This document shows positions 1-7,332 of a stretch of DNA of 64,000 bases, piece by piece (position 1 is the stretch's first letter; the number at the start of each line of letters is the position of its first letter). Location of the stretch: assembly GCA_003223215.1 (NCBI GenBank), contig QHYH01000094.1, positions 1-64,000 of the forward strand. Direction: 5' to 3'. The notes below the pieces were generated by a model. It was not told the DNA's origin and searched no databases. It saw nothing but the letters and a program-made list of their open reading frames with translations. Origin of the DNA: Acidobacteriota bacterium (lineage in GTDB: Bacteria > Acidobacteriota > Terriglobia > Acidiferrales > UBA7541). Position numbers and translations under genes: made by a program.

Positions 1-1
1 G

Positions 2-571
2 GTTCGCTCCGACGAACAGCGGCGCTACCAGCAACTCATGCGCGCGCACCACTACCTGGGCTATTTGCCGAAGATCGGAGAAACGCTATGGTACGTGGCG
101 ACCTGGCGAGAGCAATGGCTCGCCCTGCTGAGTTTTTCGGGCTCGGCTCTGAAGTGCGCCGTGCGCGATCGCTGGATTGGTTGGACCCTGCGCCAGCACT
201 ACGGCCGCTTGAAGCTGGTAGTCAACAACAGCCGCTTCCTGATTCTTCCTGACGGGCACCTCTTCAACTTGGGGTCTCGCGTTCTCTCGCTCTGTCAAAG
301 GCGTTTGCCCGGGGATTGGGAAGAAGCTTTCGGGCACGGCGTGGTGTTGCTGGAAACCTTTGTCGATCCGCAGCGCCATCGCGGGACGGTGTACCGGGCG
401 GCGAACTGGATGTATGTGGGGAACACGAGAGGATATCGCCGGACTCACGGGGGATACACGGCTACGCCGCAAACTCCCAAGATGGTGTTTCTCCGACCGC
501 TGCGGCCCGATGCTTGCCAAATCCTGTGCGGCGCGATTCTCTCTCCACCCTATCGACTAGGAGGCACAACC
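2..571 (+). CDS. DUF4338 (DruA-like) domain, partial, in frame with the transposase behind it
   Basis: The frame is open from base 2, so the 5' end lies outside the window. From the first bases it reads as a DUF4338 domain, the family of the DruA protein of the Druantia anti-phage system: a HHYLG motif near the start, then CAVRDRWIGW, VVNNSRFLILP, LLETFVDPQRHRGTVYRAANW, a YVGNTRGY turn and a final VFLRPL strand. The biochemical role of this domain is unknown to me. There is no stop codon before the transposase start at 572, so a DUF4338-transposase fusion protein could be made, with the transposase also started internally. No other Druantia gene is visible, so I read this as a transposon accessory module rather than a defence system. 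The domain identification is from motif recognition; the fusion is seen directly. Confidence 0.75.
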
Positions 572-1755
572 ATGAGACTGACGGCCGAGCAGATGCGTTC
601 GCTCCCCTCGTTTTTTTCGCAGATTTCCGATCCCCGCCGGGCCCAAGGGAGGCGCCATCGTTTGTCCATGGTGCTGGGGATCGCCGCGGGGGCCGTGCTG
701 TGCGGGATGCGCGGTTACCAGGCCATCTCGGATTGGGCGCAAAGCCTGGGGCAGAAATCGCGAGAGCGCTTTGGCTGCCGTCGCGAAGAGGGTCGTTATG
801 TCGTGCCCAGCGAGTACGTCCTGCGCAATGTGCTGATCCGCGTCACCCCCGCGCATCTGGACCAGTCCTTGCAACGCTGGAACGAAGTCTATGGCGCGGG
901 AGATGAGAGTCTGGCCATCGACGGCAAGACGATGTGCAACGCCCTGGATGAGCAAGGTCAGCAAACTCATGTGATGAGCGTCGTCGGTCATCAGAGCAAA
1001 ACTTGCTACACCCAAAAAAAGTGGGCACCTTGCCAGTAGCGGGCAAGGAAAAGGAAGAAGCCAAACGCACCAACGAGATCAAGACCGCCATCCCACTGCT
1101 CGAGGCCATCGAGATTGCGGGCAAGGAGGTCAGTGCCGATGCCCTGTTGACGCAGCGCGAGCTGGCCGACTATTTGGTCACCAAGCGCAAGGCGCATTAC
1201 CATTTCACCGTCAAAGGCAATCAGCCGGGAGTTCTGGAAGATTTGAAACTCTATTTCCAGGATCGCGGGGAAGCGCATTTCGTGGAGCATACGCCCCCGG
1301 ATCACGGACGAGTAGAAACCCGAAAAATCTGGACCACCACGGAACTGAACGATTACCTCAACTTTCCTCACGTGGGCCAAGCCTTCGTCGTCGAGCGGCA
1401 CGTCACGAAGAAAAAGACTGGAGAAAGCACTCTGGACATTGCCTACGGCATCACCAGTCGGACCCCCCAACAAGCCGGCCCGCATCAGGTTCTCAAAGTC
1501 AACCGCGGTCACTGGACGATTGAGAACAGTTGTCACTACATCATCGACTGGAACTATGATGAAGACCGCAGTCGCATCCGCACCGGTCACGGCCCGGAAA
1601 ACATCACGCGGCTTCGCCGTTTCGCCATCGGCGTGCTCAAATCCAAAGGCCGCGGGGGCGTGGCGCAGAAAATGCGACGACTGACGCGGAACGTGCGTTT
1701 GGTCTTCGATTACCTACGCATGAGCGAGAACTCTTGCGCCTGTCACGTGAAATAG
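572..1755 (+). CDS. ISAs1-family DDE transposase, joined by a -1 frameshift
   Basis: Cut-and-paste type transposase of the ISAs1 family. ATG at 572 has a perfect AGGAGG 8 bases upstream. The zero frame (572-1039) gives 155 residues with the DDE_Tnp_1-associated N-terminal domain (FFSQISDPRRAQGRRH, VLCGMRGYQAISDW) and the first catalytic Asp (LAIDGKTM), then stops at TAG 1037-1039. The rest, in the -1 frame to 1755, holds the second Asp (VSADALLTQ) and the Glu (HWTIENSCHY, DWNYDEDRSR). The two parts join without loss or gain of family residues at the A-run 1014-1020, giving about 394 residues, a normal family length. Full DDE chemistry therefore requires the shift. Either it is a programmed frameshift (signal listed separately) or the gene is broken by a one-base change. 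Terminal inverted repeats were not identified; the left end lies outside the window. Confidence 0.85.
1015..1048 (+). promoter_or_regulatory. Candidate programmed -1 ribosomal frameshift signal
   Basis: In the zero frame bases 1015-1021 read A_AAA_AAG, the most efficient bacterial -1 slippery heptamer (dnaX type). Six bases downstream a perfect 7-bp GC-rich stem follows: CCTTGCC at 1028-1034 with GGCAAGG at 1042-1048 and a 7-base loop. The zero-frame stop TAG (1037-1039) sits in the loop. Heptamer, spacing, stem and the resulting joined catalytic domain all agree with a programmed event. Confidence 0.7.
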
Positions 1756-1980
1756 ACGCCATCAGAGAACGACACAATTCTTCCTGGAGGGGCGGCTCGC
1801 CGCAGAGGGAACACTCTGTGGCACACAGCGACGTTCTGCGCCGTGGAAGGCTGTTGATCGGCTCAGGAATCAAAAATCATCGCGCAGAATGGTGAAGTAA
1901 TGACTGGAACTCACCAAGGTTATAAATTTCTGTCGCGATCCGCCAGAACAAATTTACCGTGAATTTCACCCCAATTTCAA
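1756..1980. other. Gap between transposase and radical SAM promoter
   Basis: I see no gene here. The right end of the insertion element must lie in this stretch, but I cannot fix its terminal repeat because the left end is outside the window. Confidence 0.4.
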
Positions 1981-2009
1981 TTGACAAGAATGATGGGTGA
2001 GCGTATTGC
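1981..2009 (+). promoter_or_regulatory. Sigma-70 type promoter of the radical SAM gene
   Basis: TTGACA at 1981-1986 and TATTGC at 2004-2009 are separated by 17 bases. This predicts a transcript start near 2016 and a leader of about 120 bases before the start codon at 2140. Confidence 0.55.
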
Positions 2010-2034
2010 TCTCGTATCCCGCCTACCGGGAGTT

Positions 2035-2094
2035 GGTATCTGCCGCAGATACCCGTAGTCGGAGGAGGGATCGCGATTGCCCGCGACCCCCTCC
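2035..2094 (+). promoter_or_regulatory. Structured leader of the radical SAM gene: two strong hairpins
   Basis: The first element is a dyad, GGTATCTGC (2035-2043) with GCAGATACC (2045-2053), which can be a DNA operator or an RNA hairpin. The second is a 13-bp stem, 2061-2075 with 2082-2094, broken only by two bulged adenines and closed by a six-base loop. The start codon lies 45 bases further on behind AGGAGG. No U-run follows the second stem, so it is not a simple terminator. I do not recognise a known riboswitch class. Confidence 0.5.
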
Positions 2095-2139
2095 GCGGAT
2101 CCGGACGAGCGGTTTTCACCGGCGTACAGGAGGTAAGCC

Positions 2140-4005
2140 ATGCTTGCTTTGACATCCGACATCGCTTCTGGGACAGCAAAGATGACCTGGAAAGTACTGC
2201 GCAAGATTAACAGCTTGTTGCCGGAAGGGGATTTGCCCAGTCCAAGCTGGGCCCCTGGCCGCCTTCTGAAGCAGCGGGAACGCACGCCAATGGCTGTCGG
2301 AGTTCCCAGGAGAACCCAGTCGCTGTGTCCCGATTGCAATCGCGAAGCGGTCGAGCGAGTGCTAAAGGGAGAGATGGATCTTGCGGATTTTCGAGACAAC
2401 CCCGGAGTCGTTGAAGCGCAGATATTGGAAGAAGGCGGGCGCATCCTCATGCGGAAGGCCTGCGAGAGGCATGGCCCATTTGAGGATGCCCTTTCGAATC
2501 ACCCCGATTTCTTTCGAAAGATGGAGCGCCTCGCTTTCGGCAGAGACTTCGGATGCGCTGACGATTGCGGCGTGCACGGTCATGGTCCGAACCGCATCAC
2601 TTCCGGCAGAGGGACCTTTTTAGTTGTTGATCTGACCAACCGCTGCAACATGATGTGCTCCCCGTGCTTCATGGATGCGAACGCCGCCAGCTATGTTCAC
2701 GAATTGACCATGGAAGACATAAAGGTCATTTTCAGCAATGCACGCTCGTTCAAGCCTCAGCGGGAAATCAATATTTTGTTCTCGGGAGGGGAGCCCACGA
2801 TATCGCCGATTTTTCTTGATGCGATTCGGCACGCGAAAAGCGTGGGCTTCGATCGGCTTCACGCTGCAACAAACGGCATCCGGTTCGCTGAGAGTAGGGA
2901 TCTCGCTTTGCAGGCGAGGGAAGCTGGCCTCCATGGTGTCTACCTGCAAATCGACGGAGTGTCTGAAGAAAAGAACAAACATCGCGGGTTGCGAAACTAC
3001 ATGCCGGTGAGGCGCCAAGCCTTGGAGAACATCGCCGCGGCTGGCATGAGAACAACGCTTCAAGTGACGGTACTGAACGGTGTCAACAACGACGGGCTTG
3101 GAGACATTGCCCGTTTCGCGATTCAGAACATAGACAAAATCCATGGCGTCGTTTTTCAACCCATCATGTTCGCCGGTAGAGACGAGTACGTATCGCCCGA
3201 TGAACGATATGCGCGGCGCTATCCTCTCACGCAGCTCGCTTTCGATCTGCACGAGCAGACTTCGATGGACTGGCAGCCAATGCGGGATTGGTTCCCGCTA
3301 TCAGACGTTGGGATATTCGCTCATCTGTGCGATGTCCTTAACCCCAACGCCAAACTGGGAAGCCTTTTCCAGGAAGCCCATCCCAACCGTGGGATTTTCA
3401 GCGCCTTGCTAGTGGACACCTATCACCGAGAGGCGGTCCCTATCCCCGCCTTTTTTGACTTGGAACAATTCATGCGAGACATCGTAGAAATAACCGATTC
3501 TGGAAGGTTAGCGGCAGCAACCAAGGCACTTGTCTCGCTTTCCCTTCTCCGCAATTTCAACCAGCAGAAGGCACCCCGGGGGTTCGGGCCTCGTGATCTT
3601 CGGCGCGTGCTTGAGGATTGTTTCTATCGCGTCACCGGCAGCAGCGATCCCCGCTGGTCACAAAAAGCGTCTGAGCCTGAGGGACGCTGGAGGGTCATGA
3701 TCTTCAACGGTATGTGGTTTCAGGACGCCTTCAATTACGACTTTGCGGGAATCTGCAATTCGACTACTCCAGTGGCAATTCGGCAGGGTGAAATCAGTTT
3801 TTGTGCCTACTACGGCGGCGGTTGGCGGAAAGTCGTCGAGCATCAAAGCCAGACTGCAACCTTGGCGGAATGGCACAGAACCCACGGTCGCCACGAAATC
3901 TACGCCAACGGCAAAAACGTGGACCTTGGGCAGCCCGTGTCCGGTGCGGAAGCCAAGCTAGTGCAGATTGCAAGGGAACCACTGGCGGTTCCGACCGGCG
4001 ACTGA
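2140..4005 (+). CDS. Radical SAM protein of the MJ0619/Tes-like group
   Basis: 621 residues. ATG follows ACAGGAGG with ideal spacing. The N-terminal part has a CPDC pair (Cys63, Cys66) and a Cys-His region (MRKACERHGPFED), as in MJ0619-family proteins. The radical SAM core follows with the cluster motif CNMMCSPC (Cys169, Cys173, Cys176), FSGGEPT, TNGIR and the YLQIDGV strand typical of this family. About 300 further residues form the C-terminal domain. Characterised relatives include the archaeal tetraether synthase Tes, which couples lipid tails, and methylase-type enzymes. Acidobacteria are known to make membrane-spanning iso-diabolic acid and branched tetraether lipids, so a lipid tail-coupling role is plausible but inferred. 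The gene stands alone with its own promoter and leader, and the neighbours give no pathway clue. Other chemistry on a hydrophobic substrate is equally possible. Confidence 0.75.
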   Translation: MLALTSDIASGTAKMTWKVLRKINSLLPEGDLPSPSWAPGRLLKQRERTPMAVGVPRRTQSLCPDCNREAVERVLKGEMDLADFRDNPGVVEAQILEEGGRILMRKACERHGPFEDALSNHPDFFRKMERLAFGRDFGCADDCGVHGHGPNRITSGRGTFLVVDLTNRCNMMCSPCFMDANAASYVHELTMEDIKVIFSNARSFKPQREINILFSGGEPTISPIFLDAIRHAKSVGFDRLHAATNGIRFAESRDLALQAREAGLHGVYLQIDGVSEEKNKHRGLRNYMPVRRQALENIAAAGMRTTLQVTVLNGVNNDGLGDIARFAIQNIDKIHGVVFQPIMFAGRDEYVSPDERYARRYPLTQLAFDLHEQTSMDWQPMRDWFPLSDVGIFAHLCDVLNPNAKLGSLFQEAHPNRGIFSALLVDTYHREAVPIPAFFDLEQFMRDIVEITDSGRLAAATKALVSLSLLRNFNQQKAPRGFGPRDLRRVLEDCFYRVTGSSDPRWSQKASEPEGRWRVMIFNGMWFQDAFNYDFAGICNSTTPVAIRQGEISFCAYYGGGWRKVVEHQSQTATLAEWHRTHGRHEIYANGKNVDLGQPVSGAEAKLVQIAREPLAVPTGD

Positions 4006-4171
4006 CACCGCTGACCCTGCCTGGACCATTCTGATAGGAGCGAGACTGGCCTCGGAGCAGGAGGAGCAGCTGTCGTGGAATTTGAGCACAGGGGGAATTC
4101 AGATAGGGGTGTTCGCGCAAGTGGCCTGGTGCGTCTAAAGCTCACGAGGATACTCTCCAAGCGTTTTTGGC

Positions 4172-4194
4172 TCTTCTGGGATTTCCCCAGAAGA
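4172..4194. terminator. Hairpin downstream of the radical SAM gene
   Basis: TCTTCTGGG (4172-4180) pairs perfectly with CCCAGAAGA (4186-4194) across a five-base loop, 167 bases after the stop codon. There is no U-run on either strand, so transcription termination is only a guess. Confidence 0.3.
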
Positions 4195-4289
4195 TGATCG
4201 GCGCAAAGCTGAAGAACCAGCACCGGTGCATTTGGAGCCGTGTTCGGTTGCGGACGCAAAAGTGAACTAAATTCGGTTTGTGCTATGTT

Positions 4290-5029
4290 TTAGACACTGC
4301 CTGTGCCCGGGTGGCGGAATGGCAGACGCTGAGGACTTAAAATCCTCCGGGGATTTTTCCTCATGTGGGTTCGACTCCCACCCCGGGCACCACTCTTTCT
4401 TATTGAAGATGAACGAGTTGTTGACGCGCCGCTTTCCGCGTACCTCTGATGTACGTCTCTTTGCAAGAGAACGAGCGGATCGCGGCTCCAGGCGTTAGCC
4501 AAATCCGCTTCCAGTTGTTCCTGTCGCGACCGCACCCATGCGCATAATGCTTCTCCGTGATCCTCACACTTTGATGGCCAAGCAGTATCGAGACTCGTTC
4601 AATGGGCACACCGGCAAGAAGCAATTCGACAGCGAATGTGTCGCGGAAACGGTGTGCATGTCCGTTCGGAACGCTTGCGAGTTTGAAGAGTCTGCGCAGT
4701 CGCGTTTGCCAGCTTCGCACGATGCTTTCCAGCTTCCCTCGTCCGCTCCAAAAGAAAAACCTATCCGTGACTTTTGGCGTTGCTTCCAACGCCGATAAGA
4801 CAAAATCCGGAAGGATTGTGTTAACGGGAACGCCAGTCTTCTGCGTGTACAGGAAGAGTCGGTTGCCTTCGATCCTATCTGTGCTGAAGTTGACAGCGTC
4901 TCCGATGCGCATGCCACTGTAACGAAGTAGCAGGACAAGACCGCGAACGCGTCGCCCGTTCTCGATCCCGTGACTGGGCATCTCTTCTTTGTATTTTTGC
5001 CTCTGAGCGACACAAGTCAGGACTAAGTC
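4290..5029 (-). pseudogene. Truncated tyrosine recombinase abutting tRNA-Leu
   Basis: The C-terminal catalytic domain of a tyrosine recombinase is visible: the first Arg in RYSGMRIGDAV, the H-x-x-R box in HAHRFRDTFAVELLLAG and the Tyr in LGHQSVRITEKHYA. The N-terminal SAM-like DNA-binding domain is absent: homology stops at base 5029, exactly where the ABC transporter start codon follows on the other strand. Near 4538 one base is missing; in the shifted frame the family tail WVRSRQEQLEAD continues and runs antisense into the tRNA-Leu 3' half. The geometry (recombinase end facing a tRNA 3' end) is that of an integrated island whose other genes were deleted. It is surely inactive. Confidence 0.85.
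4305..4392 (+). tRNA. tRNA-Leu (anticodon UAA)
   Basis: The acceptor stem GCCCGGG (4305-4311) pairs with CCCGGGC (4382-4388), followed by A and an encoded CCA. The anticodon stem GAGGA/TCCTC encloses the loop CTTAAAA with anticodon TAA. A long variable arm (class II tRNA) and a T-arm with GTTCGAC follow. It reads UUA and UUG. The 3' half is the attachment site of the recombinase remnant next to it, whose reading frame runs antisense into the gene. Confidence 0.95.
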
Positions 5030-5836
5030 ATGGTTGTGCTCGAAGCAAGAGAACTCACGAAGTGCTACTTGCCATCGGTGCCGGCTGTGCGCGATCTCTC
5101 GTTTTGTTTGACTGAAGGCCAGGTACTCGGATTTGTTGGCCCCAACGGATCGGGTAAGAGCACCACGGTGAAGATGTTGACCGGGCTGCTGCAACCCACC
5201 CACGGCCAAGTTCTCTGGTGCGGCGCAGCGATTCAGCGTGACTTGCTGCAGTATCGTAAACGGTTAGGTTATGTTCCCGAAGAGATCGATCTGTATCCGT
5301 TTCTCTCCGGTTGGGAATATCTCGAGCTTGTTGGCACGCTTCGCGGATTGCCACGCAAGAGTTTAACGGCGAAGATCGACGCGCTGCTGGCGCTTTTTTC
5401 GCTGGCTCCGCACCGCCATTCAGCCGTAGGCTCGTATTCAAAAGGAATGCGCCAACGCATCGCGCTCATCGCAGCTCTTCTGCACGATCCATCGCTTTTG
5501 ATTCTTGATGAACCGCTTTCGGGTCTTGACGTCACGTCTGCAATGATTGTGAAACATTTGATCCAGACGCTTGCCGAACGAGGGAAAGCCATTTTGTATT
5601 GCTCACACGTTTTGGAAGTCGTCGAGAAAGTCTGCTCCCACGTCATCGTCCTTCGCAAGGGAAGGACCCTCGCATACGGCCATCCCGCGGAGCTCATGAA
5701 ATCCGCTGGGCAGTCCTCTCTCGAGCACGCCTTTGCACATCTGGTCGAGGGCGACGATGCGCCGCAGGCTTCTCTTGCTTCGAGATTCTCTCCAGCGGGC
5801 AGGTTATCGTTTTGTGCTGAAGACGCTCTTCCGTAG
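5030..5836 (+). CDS. ABC transporter ATP-binding protein
   Basis: Cytoplasmic ATPase of an ABC-2 type exporter. Walker A GPNGSGKST at residues 37-45, Q-loop region YVPEEIDLYPF, a signature variant SYSKGMRQR, Walker B LLILDEP, D-loop SGLD and switch-region CSHVLEVVEK are all present. The family match ends around LEHAFAHLVEGDD. The last 25 or so residues are read out of frame from the following permease sequence, so the original C-terminus and the start of the permease gene were lost together in a deletion. The start codon sits directly at the junction with the recombinase remnant and has only a weak ribosome site. ATPase function is possible, but the transporter as a unit is probably dead because its membrane partner is truncated. 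Confidence 0.75.
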   Translation: MVVLEARELTKCYLPSVPAVRDLSFCLTEGQVLGFVGPNGSGKSTTVKMLTGLLQPTHGQVLWCGAAIQRDLLQYRKRLGYVPEEIDLYPFLSGWEYLELVGTLRGLPRKSLTAKIDALLALFSLAPHRHSAVGSYSKGMRQRIALIAALLHDPSLLILDEPLSGLDVTSAMIVKHLIQTLAERGKAILYCSHVLEVVEKVCSHVIVLRKGRTLAYGHPAELMKSAGQSSLEHAFAHLVEGDDAPQASLASRFSPAGRLSFCAEDALP

Positions 5837-6534
5837 CGAGACCCACTCGCTTGCCTGGATCGGTTTCACCGGCATTGGCGTCATTGTTGCCGCGCAAACC
5901 GTCTTCGCAGCCACAGCGAAACCTCCGGCGCTTGGGCCGCTGCCTTCAGCGGCGCTATTGGGTGTTCCTTTGGCTCTCGCGTATTTCCTTCTGCTCGGCC
6001 TGCGTCTAGCATTTGAAATCCCAGCGCCCCTGCGCGCGAATCGGATCTTTCGATTGAGCGTTGATCCCGCCACATCGCAGTGCGGGGCGCTAGTCAAGCA
6101 CGTAATGATCACATTTGCCGCGCCGCTGCTGATTGCTTCTCTGGTGATCTATTCGCGTTATTGGGACTGGAAAATCGCCGCGGTGCACACGATCGTTGTA
6201 TCGGCGATGGTGCTGTTGCTGATCGAAACGCTTTTGCTGGGCTTTAGAAAAATTCCCTTCACGTGCAACGCGCCCCCGTTTAAGCAAACCAGCATCGTGC
6301 GGTTTATCGTGTGTGTTTTAGGGTTTTACGGTTTTTCGGCAATCGTTCCCGTACTGGAACGCGAGGCATTTGATAGCCCCTTTCCATTCGAAGAACTAAT
6401 CGTTATCCTGCTCTTTGTTTGGGGCGTCTCGCTCTACGCCGTACGAAAAAGCCAAACCGAGCATGATCGCCATGTGATCTTCGACGACGTCTTGCCCCGC
6501 CGTCGAAACCCTCGACCTCACCTTCCGTCGGTAG
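5757..6534 (+). pseudogene. ABC-2 permease, N-terminal half missing and frameshifted
   Basis: The sequence starts in mid-protein (RAGYRFVLKTLFRSETHSLAW) and carries about six hydrophobic segments. It matches the C-terminal half of the roughly 550-residue permeases that accompany such ATPases in Acidobacteria. The 5' end overlaps the 3' end of the ATPase gene in another frame, as expected after an internal deletion. At the C-run 6495-6498 one extra base moves the frame. In the other frame the natural family end DDVLPAVETLDL is read, with a stop at 6532-6534. The product cannot form a complete permease. Confidence 0.7.
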
Positions 6535-6673
6535 GATCTTGCCAGCGGTTAGTACAGGAGACGCACGAACGGCAGTTGGGACACTTTCAGGAACACATTT
6601 GGTTTGAATGCTTGCGGTAGGCTCGTCTGCACCACCGGGCCAGTCGAAACAATGGCCGCCTCGCTAAAATCTT

Positions 6674-6787
6674 CGTGTACCCGCCGTGTACCTCACTTGA
6701 GTGAATTCGATGTTTTTATAGTTTCTGCCGTCTTGTAGAATGAGCAAGTTACGTGGAATCAGTGGGGGTCTGAATTCCGATTCCCCC
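6674..6787 (+). repeat. Direct repeat copy A, candidate attachment site
   Basis: This 114-bp stretch recurs at 11987-12100 with only two visible mismatches (CCGCCG/CCGGCG and TGAG/TGGG). It begins with a doubled hexamer, GTGTAC-N5-GTGTAC (6675-6691), and ends in a tRNA/tmRNA 3'-end-like arm followed by CACCATTCTTTC, which resembles the CACCACTCTTTC just after tRNA-Leu. The recombinase tail (6749-6946) reads antisense into it, and another GTGTAC doublet lies inside that tail (6843-6859). Arm, core and arm thus look like a complete attachment site. Confidence 0.7.
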
Positions 6788-6946
6788 CGCCGGCACCATT
6801 CTTTCGTTTTGATTGAAAGGAATTACACGCGAACGCTTTTTCGTGTACCCGCCGTGTACCCTTCGTTGCGGTTCAGGAGCCTCCCAAGTGCGACGAACAT
6901 CGGCCTCCAACTGCTCCTGACGCGCACGAACCCAACGTGCCCAGGG
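6749..6946 (-). pseudogene. C-terminal tail of a second tyrosine recombinase
   Basis: Only the last 65 or so residues remain, starting at WVRARQEQLEADVRRTWE, the same tail as in the remnant near tRNA-Leu. The catalytic residues are gone. The break at about 6946 is shared with the coupling-protein fragment on the opposite strand, so one deletion removed everything between them. The frame ends inside repeat copy A. Confidence 0.75.
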
Positions 6947-7014
6947 TTTGGTTTCTTTTAGACGAACTGGCAACGTTGCAGCGCCTGCCGCAATTGCACA
7001 CGGTGGTTACGGAG
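6943..7014 (+). pseudogene. Fragment of a type IV coupling protein (TraD/VirD4-like)
   Basis: About 24 residues, VWFLLDELATLQRLPQLHT followed by VVTETR, match the Walker B region of conjugative coupling ATPases (usual form: hydrophobic run, DEL, LQRLP). Nothing recognisable follows. Next to a recombinase tail this suggests that an integrative conjugative element once sat here. Confidence 0.55.
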
Positions 7015-7205
7015 ACGCGATGGCGGAAGGGTCTGAAAGACTGCCAGATTTATCCACGGGAAGCTTTTCGCAGGGGAGGTTTCATTGAGACTGCCAGATG
7101 CCTGAGACGCGAAAGACTCCCCCCATTCTTTCATCGAGGGGGGCATATTCGGCAACGCGGTTCCCTCCGGTCGTCTCTGATTGCGGCTCTGCCTAGAGAC
7201 CCTCA

Positions 7206-7266
7206 ATTCTCATATACGTTGACAAAGACACACAATTAGTTGTATTTAGTGATTGTCTATGAGAAT
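7206..7266 (+). promoter_or_regulatory. Promoter and inverted-repeat operator of the abiE pair
   Basis: TTGACA (7219-7224) and TATTTA (7243-7248), 18 bases apart, are bracketed by a perfect 9-bp inverted repeat: ATTCTCATA at 7206-7214 and TATGAGAAT at 7258-7266. A further related half-site lies at the start codon (7330-7339). In addition AAGACACACAA with TAGT occurs at 7224 and again at 7299. AbiEi antitoxins are known to repress their own operon through inverted repeats in the promoter, and this arrangement fits. Confidence 0.6.
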
Positions 7267-7332
7267 AGCGAACCAACTCGTTTGCACGTAAACCCAGGAA
7301 GACACACAAATAGTGAGTCTTAAGCAGTCTAT

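Noticed and set aside
86-520. Long antisense open frames under DUF4338, GH97, GH29, the receptor and the cytochrome
   Set aside because: They mirror strong coding sequences on the opposite strand, have no ribosome sites and show no family motifs.
2-571. A Druantia anti-phage system
   Set aside because: Only the DruA-like DUF4338 domain is present, fused in frame to a transposase; no druB/C/D/E-type genes are near.
6720-6800. A complete second tRNA gene in repeat copies A-C
   Set aside because: Only a T-arm/3'-end-like piece is present; no acceptor, D or anticodon arm can be folded with it.
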